DNA from: an uncultured Planctomycetota bacterium | Lineage (GTDB): Bacteria; Planctomycetota; Planctomycetia; Pirellulales; Thermoguttaceae | Length of the DNA stretch: 53,826 nt | Assembly (NCBI GenBank): GCA_902796885.1 | Contig: CADBQY010000204.1 | Coordinates: 1-53,826 of the forward strand | Reading direction: 5' to 3' | Part shown: in pieces, positions 19,429-27,553 of the stretch | Layout of the letters: each line of letters begins with the position of its first letter | How positions within the stretch are numbered: position 1 is the first letter of the stretch | Notes under the pieces: generated by a model | Databases searched by the model: none | What the model saw: the letters and a program-made list of their open reading frames with translations, nothing else | What the model was told of the DNA's origin: nothing | Position numbers and translations under genes: made by a program

Positions 19429-19457
19429 ATTATACCGCGGGAAGCGGTAAACAAAAA
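19429..19457 (-). promoter_or_regulatory. promoter of the aldo/keto reductase operon with internal dyad
   Basis: TATAAT at 19434-19429 on the minus strand; the -35 (TTTTTG, 17 bp upstream) is poor. The spacer contains TACCGC-N5-GCGGTA (19433-19449), a perfect 6+6 inverted repeat suited to a regulator. The leader also holds a CGGCG/CGCCG hairpin with a T5 loop near 19353-19367. Confidence 0.55.
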
Positions 19458-19567
19458 GGACTCGCTTCATTTTCACGTAACCGGCGTGCGCCGCGAAAGA
19501 ATCTCCGAGCCATTGATCGCGGGATGTACGAATCCCGAAAAAATAATATTCTCCCCCTTGTTTCGGC

Positions 19568-19596
19568 TTGAAAACCGAAATTGTTTCTGTTAAACT
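19568..19596 (+). promoter_or_regulatory. promoter of the exported Gfo/Idh/MocA gene
   Basis: TTGAAA (19568-19573), 17 bp spacer, TAAACT (19591-19596). Predicted start near 19603, leaving a leader of about 195 nt before the ATG at 19797. Confidence 0.6.
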
Positions 19597-19619
19597 GGAT
19601 AAATGTGGGCTTCCGTCAG

Positions 19620-19793
19620 ATGAAAAAAGCCTTTTTTCGCGCCCCTTTTTCCCCTTTTGAAGGGCAATTCGGCGCGGCGGCGGCTCCCGATTTAACCGAA
19701 CCGTCCGCGCCCGAAATGTCGGGCCGGAATCAGTATCTGCGGGCCGCGCTCCCCCGTTTCGGCCGCGCCCCGCGCCAACAAGATGAGGTATGA
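19620..19793 (+). CDS. possible upstream ORF in the leader (57 codons)
   Basis: ATG 19620 opens a 57-codon frame (begins MKKAFFRAPFSPFEG) that fills the leader and stops 3 nt before the ATG of the oxidoreductase. The Shine-Dalgarno sequence is weak and the composition is ordinary, so it may be chance. If translated it would couple to the next gene. Confidence 0.25.
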   Translation: MKKAFFRAPFSPFEGQFGAAAAPDLTEPSAPEMSGRNQYLRAALPRFGRAPRQQDEV

Positions 19794-19796
19794 GTT

Positions 19797-21155
19797 ATGA
19801 AACGACGTGATTTTCTGAAGACGAGCGGTCTTGCGGCCGCCGGTTTGAGTGTGGCCCGCGGCGCCCAGGCCGCCGGTGACGATTGTATCAAGATCGGTCT
19901 GGTCGGTTGCGGCGGCCGCGCCCGCGGCGCGGTCCAGAACCGTCTCTCCTTTGAAGACAACTGCAAAGTCGTCGCCATCTGCGACGCGTTCGAACAGAAC
20001 GCCAAGAACGCCGCCGAAGCGTTCCGCGCCACCGAAGACGAACGCTACACCTTCGACGACGATCACGTCTTCTGGGGTTTCGAATCCTATAAGAACGTCA
20101 TCGACTCCTGCGATCAGGTCCTGATCGTCACCACCCCGGCGTTCCGCCCGATCCACTACCTCTACGCCGCCAAAGCCGGCAAACACATCTTCATGGAAAA
20201 GCCGTGCGCCGTCGACGTCGGCGGGTTCAAACTCGCCATGGAAGCGAACAAAATCGCCGACGAAAAAGGCCTGGTCGTCGTGGTCGGGTATCAGCGCCAT
20301 TACGCCCCCAGCTATCAGCAGATGATGGATAAGATCATCGAGGGAGCGATCGGCGATATCGTCTACACCCGCGTCTACTGGAACGACGGCGGAATCTGGG
20401 AACGCGGCCGTCAGGCGGGCGACACCGAAATGCAGTATCAGATGCGCAACTGGTACCACTTCAACTGGCTCTGCGGCGACGGCATTGTCGAACAGCACTG
20501 CCACAATATCGACATTTCGAACTGGATCCACTGCAAGGGCGATTTCAAGGGGCCTCTCTCCCACCCGGTCAAAGTCAACGCGATGGGCGGCCGCCAGGTT
20601 CGCCGTTTCCCGCGGTTCATGGATTCCGGTTATCGGTATGACCACTACTTCTGCGAATTCACCTACGCCGACGGGTCGCAGATGTTCAGCCAGTGCCGTC
20701 ATCAGGGGAACACCTGGAGCAACGTCTCGGAATTCGTTTACGGAACCAAGGGCAAAGGAAATTCCGGCGCTCTCTACGACAACGACGGCAACGTGATTTG
20801 GCAGTTCCAGGGGCCGGACTGCAACCCGTACGACGAAGAACACCGCAAGCAGGTCGAATGGATCCGTAAGGGCGAAGCCCACAACGACGGCTGGTTCGCC
20901 GCCTATTCGAGTATGACCAGCGCGTTCGGCCGGATGGCCGGCTGCTCGGGCCAGGAACTGAACTGGGACGACGTCATCGAAAACGGCAAGAGCGAATTCC
21001 CCTACGAACAGGCGCTCGCCGGCACGATGGACTGGGATACCCTCCCGCCGATTCTCCCCGATACCGAACCCCCGGCGCAGCCCGCCGAAGGTCAGCTCAT
21101 TTACGAAAACTCCGTTCCGGTTCCGGGCGAATGGAAATGGGCGAAAGAAGCCTGA
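19797..21155 (+). CDS. Tat-exported Gfo/Idh/MocA family oxidoreductase
   Basis: NAD(P)-dependent sugar or inositol-type dehydrogenase carrying a twin-arginine signal (KRRDFLKTSGLAAAGLS) cut near AQAA. A Rossmann motif GLVGCGGRARG follows, then the EKP motif (MEKPCAVD) typical of the family, with the C-terminal beta-sheet domain after it. 452 aa. Exported members with this layout are greatly expanded in planctomycetes and are mostly uncharacterised; a tightly bound cofactor carried through Tat is the usual explanation. Codon choice is strongly biased to C-ending codons, suggesting high expression. A strong terminator follows. Confidence 0.93.
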   Translation: MKRRDFLKTSGLAAAGLSVARGAQAAGDDCIKIGLVGCGGRARGAVQNRLSFEDNCKVVAICDAFEQNAKNAAEAFRATEDERYTFDDDHVFWGFESYKNVIDSCDQVLIVTTPAFRPIHYLYAAKAGKHIFMEKPCAVDVGGFKLAMEANKIADEKGLVVVVGYQRHYAPSYQQMMDKIIEGAIGDIVYTRVYWNDGGIWERGRQAGDTEMQYQMRNWYHFNWLCGDGIVEQHCHNIDISNWIHCKGDFKGPLSHPVKVNAMGGRQVRRFPRFMDSGYRYDHYFCEFTYADGSQMFSQCRHQGNTWSNVSEFVYGTKGKGNSGALYDNDGNVIWQFQGPDCNPYDEEHRKQVEWIRKGEAHNDGWFAAYSSMTSAFGRMAGCSGQELNWDDVIENGKSEFPYEQALAGTMDWDTLPPILPDTEPPAQPAEGQLIYENSVPVPGEWKWAKEA

Positions 21156-21206
21156 TCGGGCTGAAATGAATTTCGGGGAGAGCGCCGCGGCACCCGCCCC
21201 GTAACG

Positions 21207-21235
21207 AAAAGGCGCGCGAAGAGCGCGCCTTTTTT
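21207..21235 (+). terminator. rho-independent terminator
   Basis: GGCGCGC-GAAGA-GCGCGCC stem flanked by AAAA and TTTTTT, 52 nt after the oxidoreductase stop. On the minus strand the run after the stem is only AAAA-derived T4, so it mainly serves the plus strand. Confidence 0.92.
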
Positions 21236-21316
21236 GGTCTTTCGCCGCCGGCGCGAAAACGCGCGGCGGAACGGTTTGACACACGAAACGGCCCCCCCAA
21301 GCCCCCCCCAGCGACG

Positions 21317-22612
21317 ATGACGATACTGATACTCCTGCTGACCTTCTGCGCGGCCGCCGCCGTCTTCGGTTTCGAAGAGGAACGGAACGAAAACTTCGAC
21401 GAGTCGAAAGTCGTCTCCTATCCCCTTCCCGACCCGCTGATCTGCGGCGACGGCACCCCGGTCACCACGCCCGAACTCTGGACCGAAAAACGGCGGAAAG
21501 AAATACTCGATCTTTTCGCGACGCGGATGTACGGCGTCATGCCGCCGTGCGACCGTTCGAAACTGCGATGGGAAACCCGGCGCGTCAGCCCGGCGGCTCT
21601 CGGCGGAAAGGCGGTTTTTAAAGAGATTCGCGTCTGGTTCGACGCGCCGAATCCGTATCCGAAAATCGATATCCTCGTCTGTCTTCCCCGCCGCGCGCAG
21701 GGGCCGGTCCCCGCGTTTCTGGGACTCAATTTCAACGGGAACCACACCGTCAGCGACGACGAGTGGATCTCTCCGCCCGACAACGACGAGGGGAACCGTG
21801 TGCGCGGCAAAGATCCGCAGACCCAGCGGGGAACGATGAAACACCGCTGGCCGATCGAAACGATCGTCGACCGGGGCTACGCGCTCGTGACCGGTTACTA
21901 CGAGGATATCGATCCGGACTTCGACGACAAGCGCCAAAACGGCGTCCACCCCATCTTCGCCCCTTTCGAAGCCGAGATTCCGGAACCTTCCCGCGCGGCG
22001 ACGTTCACCGCCTGGGGGTGGGGACTTTCGCGCATTCTCGACTGTCTCGAAGAGATGCCCGAAATCGACGCCCGGCGCGTCGCGCTTTTGGGGCATTCCC
22101 GGCTCGGGAAAACCGCGCTCTGGACCGGCGCCAACGACGAGCGGTTCGCGATGGTCATTTCGAACGATTCGGGCTGCGGCGGCGCGGCCCTTTCGCGGCG
22201 CAACTTCGGAGAGACGCCGAAACTTCTCGTGACCGTGCGGCCGCACTGGTTCTGCCCCTCCTACGCCAGCTGCGCCGATCATCCCGAAGAGCTTCCGTTC
22301 GATCAGCATGAACTGATCGCGCTCATCGCGCCGCGGCCGGTCTATATCGCCAGCGCCGACGACGACCTTCCCGCCGATCCGAAAGGCGAATATCTCGCGG
22401 CGTGGAACGCCGATCCGGTCTATCGGCTTCTCGGAACCGACGGGATCGGCGGCGCGCCCGAAACTCCTCCGGAGACGGACCGGCCGGTCGGCGCCGTGAT
22501 CCGATATCACCGCCGGAGCGGAAAACACGACCTCACGGCCTACGACTGGGAGGAGTACCTCCGTTTCGCCGACACGTATCTGAAACAGCAAAAAACTCCG
22601 ATTTCATTTTAA
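21317..22612 (+). CDS. CE15-type glucuronoyl esterase-like protein, copy 1
   Basis: Exported alpha/beta hydrolase like glucuronoyl methylesterases, which split ester links between lignin and glucuronoxylan. An N-terminal hydrophobic signal covers residues 1-18. The nucleophile is S261 in GHSRLGKTALW, the histidine H404 in SGKHDLT; an acid near D348-D350 or E86 remains to be placed. WPIETIVDRGYA and NDSGCGGAALSRR are family hallmarks. 431 aa. The ATG has no Shine-Dalgarno sequence; two C-runs lie just in front. It is followed after 13 nt by a close paralogue. Confidence 0.9.
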   Translation: MTILILLLTFCAAAAVFGFEEERNENFDESKVVSYPLPDPLICGDGTPVTTPELWTEKRRKEILDLFATRMYGVMPPCDRSKLRWETRRVSPAALGGKAVFKEIRVWFDAPNPYPKIDILVCLPRRAQGPVPAFLGLNFNGNHTVSDDEWISPPDNDEGNRVRGKDPQTQRGTMKHRWPIETIVDRGYALVTGYYEDIDPDFDDKRQNGVHPIFAPFEAEIPEPSRAATFTAWGWGLSRILDCLEEMPEIDARRVALLGHSRLGKTALWTGANDERFAMVISNDSGCGGAALSRRNFGETPKLLVTVRPHWFCPSYASCADHPEELPFDQHELIALIAPRPVYIASADDDLPADPKGEYLAAWNADPVYRLLGTDGIGGAPETPPETDRPVGAVIRYHRRSGKHDLTAYDWEEYLRFADTYLKQQKTPISF

Positions 22613-22625
22613 AGGAGCCGATTCG

Positions 22626-23900
22626 ATGAAAAAGTTATTCGTCCTGCCCGTCTTGGCCGTCTGCGTCTGGACGGCCGCGGTTTACGCGGAAGAATGGAAA
22701 GCGAACAACGACGAGTCGAAAGTCATTTCGTATACCCTTCCCGACCCGCTGATCTGCGGCGACGGCACCCCGGTCGCCACTCCCGAACTCTGGACCGAAA
22801 AACGGCGCGGCGAAATTCTCGATTTGTTCCGCACGCAGATGTACGGAATGATGCCCGATTGCGACAAATCGAAACTCCGTTGGGAAACCCTTCGCGTCAA
22901 TCCGGTCGCTCTGGACGGGAAAGCGGTCTTTCGGGAGATCCGCGTTTGGTTCGACGCGCCGAACGCCCGGCCCAAAGTCGACCTCCTCGTCTGTACCCCC
23001 CGCGGCGCGGCCGAACCGGCGCCGGCTTTCCTCGCCTACAATTTTTACGGGAATCACGCGGTGAGCGACGACCCGTGGATCTCGCTCGCCGACTGTCCCG
23101 ACGGGACGCGGATCCAGGGGAAAGACCTCGAAACGGAGCGGGGACGGTCGAAAGACCGTTGGCCGATCGAGACGATCGTCGATCGGGGATACGCGCTCGT
23201 CACGGCCTATTACGAAGAGGTCGTGCCGGATTACCACAGCGAACGCTCTCTCGGAGTCTTTCCGCTCTTCGCCCCCTTTGAAGAAAACGTACCCGAACCT
23301 TCGCGCGCCGGGGAAATCACCGCCTGGGCGTGGGGACTTTCGAGGATTCTCGACTGTCTTGAGAACATTCCCGAAATCGACGCGCGGCGCGTCGCCGTAA
23401 TGGGGCATTCGCGCCTCGGAAAGACCGCGCTCTGGGCGGGAGCCAACGACCAGCGTTTCGCGATGGTCATTTCGAACGATTCCGGCTGCGGCGGAGCGGC
23501 CCTTTCGCGCCGGAATTTCGGCGAGACGCTCGATTTTATGGACCAGGTAATCCCGTTCTGGTTCTGTCCGTATTACAGCCGCTACGCCAAAGATCCGACG
23601 CAAATCCCGTTCGATCAGCATGAACTGATCGCGCTCGTCGCGCCGCGTCCGGTTTACGTCGCCAGCGCCGACGAAGACCTGTGGGCCGATCCGAAAGGGG
23701 AATTCCTCTCGGCGTGGAACGCCGATCCGGTCTACCGGCTTCTCGGAACCGCGGGGATCGGCGGCGTCGCCGACGTCCCGCCCGAAACGAACGTTCCGGT
23801 CGGCGCCGTGATCCGGTATCACCGCCGCAGCGGCAAACACGGCGTGACCGAATTCGATTGGAACGCGTATCTCGGGTTCGCCGACGAATACTTGAAGTGA
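22626..23900 (+). CDS. CE15-type glucuronoyl esterase-like protein, copy 2
   Basis: Paralogue of the preceding gene with the same order of motifs: signal peptide (residues 1-21, AVYAEE), WPIETIVDRGYA, GHSRLGKTALW near residue 261, NDSGCGGAALSRR and SGKHGVT near the C terminus. 424 aa. AAAGGAG lies well placed before ATG 22626. The two genes share long identical DNA blocks, so they arose by tandem duplication. Differences cluster around the substrate side (HPEEL versus KDPTQ loop), leaving room for different preferences. A bidirectional terminator follows. Confidence 0.91.
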   Translation: MKKLFVLPVLAVCVWTAAVYAEEWKANNDESKVISYTLPDPLICGDGTPVATPELWTEKRRGEILDLFRTQMYGMMPDCDKSKLRWETLRVNPVALDGKAVFREIRVWFDAPNARPKVDLLVCTPRGAAEPAPAFLAYNFYGNHAVSDDPWISLADCPDGTRIQGKDLETERGRSKDRWPIETIVDRGYALVTAYYEEVVPDYHSERSLGVFPLFAPFEENVPEPSRAGEITAWAWGLSRILDCLENIPEIDARRVAVMGHSRLGKTALWAGANDQRFAMVISNDSGCGGAALSRRNFGETLDFMDQVIPFWFCPYYSRYAKDPTQIPFDQHELIALVAPRPVYVASADEDLWADPKGEFLSAWNADPVYRLLGTAGIGGVADVPPETNVPVGAVIRYHRRSGKHGVTEFDWNAYLGFADEYLK

Positions 23901-23918
23901 CTCTTCGCCGGCGCCGAC

Positions 23919-23949
23919 AAAAAAAGCCCGCCGTAAAGCGGGCTTTTTT
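23919..23949. terminator. bidirectional terminator between the CE15 pair and the EF-G paralogue
   Basis: AAAAAAA-GCCCGC-CGTAAA-GCGGGC-TTTTTT. It serves the convergent genes ending at 23900 (plus) and 23974 (minus). Confidence 0.93.
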
Positions 23950-23973
23950 ATTGGCGCGTCTCGAAAGAGACGA

Positions 23974-26073
23974 TTATTCCTCGTCTTCCTGGAGGTCGGC
24001 CGCGGCGATCACCTGCGCCTGGACGTTCCCCGGCACGACGTCGTAACGGTTGAACTCAATGACGTAACTCCCCTGGCCGCCGGTCATGCTGGCGAGCGAA
24101 CGGCTGTAGGTCATCACCTCGGCCAGCGGAATTTCGGCCTTGATGACCTGCATTCCGCCGCCCGCCGATTCGCTCCCCGTCTGCCGTCCGCGGCGGGTCG
24201 ACAGGTCGGAACAGATATCGCCGACTTTGTCGTCCGGAACGGTGACCTCGAGGTTCACGATCGGTTCGAGAAGCGAGGGACGCGCTTCCTGGAAAACGTT
24301 TTTGAAGACGTTCGACGCGGCGGTCTTGAACGCCTGCTCGTTACTGTCGACCGGGTGATATTTTCCGAAATGGACTTCGACGCAGAGGTCCTGAACGTGG
24401 TACCCGGCGATCACGCCCTTTTCCATCCGTTCCTTGAACCCCTTTTCGATCGCGGGCATGAAGTTGGCGGGAATCGTGCCGCCGACGACCGAGTCGATCC
24501 AGAGGAAGTTGTTCTCCGGGAAATGCTTGAACTCTTTCATCGACGGGAACCGTTCTTTGTTCGTCGCGAACTCTTCGGGATCGGTGCCGCCCGGGAACGG
24601 ATACATACGAATATGGACTTCGCCGAACTGACCGGCGCCGCCCGACTGCTTCTTGTGGCGGTACGAACCGCTCGCTTCGGCCTGAATCGTTTCGCGGTAC
24701 GGGATCTTCGGCTCTTTCGTTTCGAGCTCGACCTTGTCGCGCCGCTTCAGACGTTCCTGCAGAACCTGAAGATGAAGCTCGCTCATCCCGGTGATGATCA
24801 GCTGTTTGGTCTGGTCGTTCCGTTCGACCAGGAAGGTGTTGTCCTCTTCGGCGAGTTTGGTCAGCGCGCCGCTGACCTTCGCTTCGTCGCCGCGGCTCTT
24901 CGGCGACGCGGCCAGACCGACCATCGGGGTCGGGAACGAGAAATCGGGGAAGACCAGATCGCCCAGCGAGGTGCCGGTGTGGAGTTCTTCGCTCTTGGTC
25001 ACCGCCACGATCGAGCCGGGTCCGGCTTCGTCGACCGGCTGGAGCTGGTCGGCTTGAATTTCAAAGAGCTGCGCGATCTTCAGACCGCGGCGCGACGACG
25101 ACGCGGCGATCTGCATCCCGGTCTTGAGCGTGCCGTTAAAGACGCGCATGTAGTTGATCTTCTGAACGAAGGGGTCGATTCGGGTCTTGAAAACGTGCGC
25201 GGCGACCGGGCCGTTCGGGTCGGCGTTCAGCTGGACGTCGGCGCCCGAAGCGTCTTTGGCGGTGCGGGTCAGGAAGTTGGCCGGAAGCGCGTAGGCGGCC
25301 AGAGCGTCCATCAGTTCGTTGAGCCCGACCTTCGTCTTCGACGAGACGCAGAACATCGGGATGAGCGAACCTTCGACCATCCCCTTGGCGATCAGCGCCG
25401 ACATCTGCGCTTCGTCGGGGAGTTCGCCCTCGAAGTACTTTTCCATCGCGGCGTCGTCGACCGAAACGATCGACTCGATCAGCGACTCGTGAATCTGAGC
25501 AGGATCGACCAGGGCGCCGGCGGCGTCGGCCGGAGGATTGAGCGTGCTGACAACGCCTTTGAATTCATGACCGTGCCCGACCGGCACGTTGAACAGGACC
25601 GCTTCCGACCCGAAAACGTCTTGGATGTTCGCCACAAGGTTTTCGAAATCGATGTTGTCGCCGTCCATCTTGTTGATGATCACCAGACGGCCCAGCCCGG
25701 CCTTCTTCGATTCGGCGAAAACGCGGCGGGTGTTCACTTCGATCCCCGACTGCGCGTTGATCACGATCGCGGCGGTGTCGACGCCGCCGAACGAACCGAT
25801 CGTCGCGCCGATGAAATCGGGATAACCGGGGTTGTCGACGATATTAAACCGCTTCCCGGCATGGTCGAAATGGATAATACTCGATTCGATCGAGTACTTA
25901 TGGGCCTTTTCTTCCTCGTCAAAGTCACAGATACTCGAGCCGTCGTCAACACTGGCGTTCTTGTTCACCGTCCCCGTCACGCAAAGGAGGGTGTCGGCAA
26001 GAGTCGTCTTTCCCGAACCGCCATGACCGCAGAAGGCAATGTTACGAATATTCTCGGCTGTGAATTTGGACAT
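23974..26073 (-). CDS. elongation factor G-like GTPase (EF-G paralogue)
   Basis: Five-domain translational GTPase, 699 aa. G1 is GHGGSGKT (residues 16-23), G3 is DNPGYPDF (80-87), G4 is NKMD. Canonical EF-G has DTPGHVDF; here the catalytic His is Tyr84. Domain IV (IRMYPF...NNFLWIDSVVGG) and the C-terminal SYVIEFNRYDVVP stretch are present. Such EF-G2-type paralogues can act in ribosome recycling, stress or translocation with altered GTP use; the role here is not known. SD AAAGAGGAAA precedes ATG 26073. Transcribed divergently from the arrestin-like gene. Confidence 0.93.
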   Translation of the reverse strand: MSKFTAENIRNIAFCGHGGSGKTTLADTLLCVTGTVNKNASVDDGSSICDFDEEEKAHKYSIESSIIHFDHAGKRFNIVDNPGYPDFIGATIGSFGGVDTAAIVINAQSGIEVNTRRVFAESKKAGLGRLVIINKMDGDNIDFENLVANIQDVFGSEAVLFNVPVGHGHEFKGVVSTLNPPADAAGALVDPAQIHESLIESIVSVDDAAMEKYFEGELPDEAQMSALIAKGMVEGSLIPMFCVSSKTKVGLNELMDALAAYALPANFLTRTAKDASGADVQLNADPNGPVAAHVFKTRIDPFVQKINYMRVFNGTLKTGMQIAASSSRRGLKIAQLFEIQADQLQPVDEAGPGSIVAVTKSEELHTGTSLGDLVFPDFSFPTPMVGLAASPKSRGDEAKVSGALTKLAEEDNTFLVERNDQTKQLIITGMSELHLQVLQERLKRRDKVELETKEPKIPYRETIQAEASGSYRHKKQSGGAGQFGEVHIRMYPFPGGTDPEEFATNKERFPSMKEFKHFPENNFLWIDSVVGGTIPANFMPAIEKGFKERMEKGVIAGYHVQDLCVEVHFGKYHPVDSNEQAFKTAASNVFKNVFQEARPSLLEPIVNLEVTVPDDKVGDICSDLSTRRGRQTGSESAGGGMQVIKAEIPLAEVMTYSRSLASMTGGQGSYVIEFNRYDVVPGNVQAQVIAAADLQEDEE

Positions 26074-26178
26074 CTTTTGGTTTCCTCTTTAAAAACGTAA
26101 ATGACGGTTTCAGGAAGAAAAAATCCGGCAAGAGACACCTCTGACCTAAAGGAATCTTCCCATAAAATGACTCCCCTA

Positions 26179-26206
26179 TTTATACCGTTTAAACGACAAT
26201 CGACAA
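26179..26206 (-). promoter_or_regulatory. promoter of the EF-G paralogue
   Basis: TTGTCG (26206-26201), 16 bp spacer, TATAAA (26184-26179) on the minus strand. Leader of about 100 nt to ATG 26073. Confidence 0.65.
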
Positions 26207-26215
26207 GGGGATATA

Positions 26216-26243
26216 TTGAATCGATTCCCCTTTTCCCTATAAT
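26216..26243 (+). promoter_or_regulatory. promoter of the arrestin-like/ATPase pair
   Basis: TTGAAT (26216-26221), 16 bp spacer, perfect TATAAT (26238-26243). ATG 26254 is only 11 bases past the box, so the leader is 0-5 nt. The -35 box lies 10 bp from the -35 of the divergent EF-G promoter. Confidence 0.75.
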
Positions 26244-26253
26244 AATGGGCGTT

Positions 26254-26814
26254 ATGGAATATTCCCCTCAAATCCCCATCGTCTTCGACAATCGCGAAAG
26301 CTGGGCGTATCAGCCGGGCGAAACGCTCTCGGGGACGTTCTACCTCGACGGGATCAACGGCGACGCGATCTCGACGGTCGAGCTTTCGGTTCTCTGGCAG
26401 ACCGAGGGGAAAGGAAACGTCGATTACGGGATCCACCATCTCGAACGGCGCGCCGTCCGCAAAAACGAACGGATCGTCGGCAAAAAACCCCAATGGTTCG
26501 ACGACAGCAAGGGGAACAGTTTCAGCGTCCGCCTCCCCGCCTCCCCTCTTTCCTACGACGGCGAACTGATCAAAATCTACTGGCTCGTCCGGGTCCGCGT
26601 CTTTATGGACGACGGCCGCGTCTTCGTCGACGAACACGTCTTTCGGCTCGGCGACCTGACCAGTCTCCCCCTCCTTCGCAAGGGGATCGAAAAACCCGAG
26701 TCGGCCGCCGGCGGCAAGAACGCTCCCGCCGAGACGAGCGGCCCGCCGGTGCCGGACGCCGAAACGCCGTCCGCCCCCCCGCTCCCCGAATCGAAGGCGG
26801 CGGCGAATGATTAA
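26254..26814 (+). CDS. arrestin-like beta-sandwich protein, uncharacterised
   Basis: No named family recognised with certainty. 186 aa, soluble. The pattern of short beta strands, with phrases such as YQPGETLSGTFYL, VELSVLWQTEGKG and SYDGELIKIYWLVRVRV, resembles the arrestin-N/Spo0M beta-sandwich fold; this is inference from layout. The C-terminal 40 residues are Pro/Ala/Ser-rich and look disordered. ATG 26254 is chosen because it follows the promoter; an in-frame ATG at 26245 lies two bases after the -10 and would sit upstream of the expected transcript start. The stop overlaps the next ATG by 8 bp, so the products are probably co-translated partners. Confidence 0.82.
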   Translation: MEYSPQIPIVFDNRESWAYQPGETLSGTFYLDGINGDAISTVELSVLWQTEGKGNVDYGIHHLERRAVRKNERIVGKKPQWFDDSKGNSFSVRLPASPLSYDGELIKIYWLVRVRVFMDDGRVFVDEHVFRLGDLTSLPLLRKGIEKPESAAGGKNAPAETSGPPVPDAETPSAPPLPESKAAAND

Positions 26815-27547
26815 ATCCGACATTCCCCCGTCAGTTTCGGGCGTCTCGCTGAATCCCTTTTCCGTCGGCTACGTTCAGCCCGGTTCCGTCCCCTATTTCT
26901 TCGAACCGGAGTTCATCGAACGGATCCGTCTGTCCGATTCGTCTCTCTACGTCCGGGCGTTCGCCGAAGCGTTCCAAAAGAAGACCGAGCTTTCGACCTG
27001 GATCGGATGCCGGTATCTGGGCGAAAAGTTCGCCGCCGCGGGATTTCGCGCCCAGGTGGTCGGTCCGCACGGCAGCGGCAAGTCGACGATGACCGAGTCG
27101 TTCGCCAAATACCTGAACATGACCGATTGCCGCGTGATCAAATCGGTCGTACACCGCGGCGAGCGCGTCCCGCCCGCCGAACTCCTCGCCGAACTCGAAC
27201 GGCGTCCCGCCGACGCGTCCCCCGCGACGGTCGTCATCTTCGACGGATACGAACAGCTGGGCTCGCTCGGCCGTTTCCGCCTGCGTCGGCTCTGCCGATC
27301 GAAAAACTTCGGTCTTTTGATCACGGCGCATAAACCGCAATGGTTCGTCGGTCCGGTCCTCTATCGAACGGCGACGTCCGACAAAACGCTTGAAAAGATC
27401 GTCTCCTACCTGCTCGACGATTCCCGGCGCTATCCGGGCGACGCCATTCTGCGCGAACTTCGCCGCCGTCATAAAAACGACGTGCGCGCCATTCTCGACG
27501 GTCTCTACGACTGGTGGAACGACGCGCATGAACGAACCGCCGAATAG
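26807..27547 (+). CDS. P-loop NTPase, planctomycete-type, uncharacterised
   Basis: 246 aa with Walker A GPHGSGKST at residues 86-94 and Walker B VVIFDGYEQL (D146, E149). An N-terminal segment NPFSVGYVQPGSVPYFF, rich in Pro and aromatics, precedes the ATPase core; I associate this segment with planctomycete ATPases of unknown role, from memory. A His at 329-332 style sensor (LLITAHKPQW) follows Walker B. No membrane segment, no DNA-binding motif. Overlaps the arrestin-like gene by 8 bp and ends 6 nt from the convergent GIDE-LemA stop with no terminator visible. Function unknown. Confidence 0.85.
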   Translation: MIKSDIPPSVSGVSLNPFSVGYVQPGSVPYFFEPEFIERIRLSDSSLYVRAFAEAFQKKTELSTWIGCRYLGEKFAAAGFRAQVVGPHGSGKSTMTESFAKYLNMTDCRVIKSVVHRGERVPPAELLAELERRPADASPATVVIFDGYEQLGSLGRFRLRRLCRSKNFGLLITAHKPQWFVGPVLYRTATSDKTLEKIVSYLLDDSRRYPGDAILRELRRRHKNDVRAILDGLYDWWNDAHERTAE

Positions 27548-27553
27548 ACGGTT

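Noticed and set aside
19692..22591. Long minus-strand frames opposite the Gfo/Idh/MocA and CE15 genes
   Set aside because: Shadow frames; the plus-strand products carry signal peptides and catalytic motifs, and the terminator at 21207-21235 would interrupt them.
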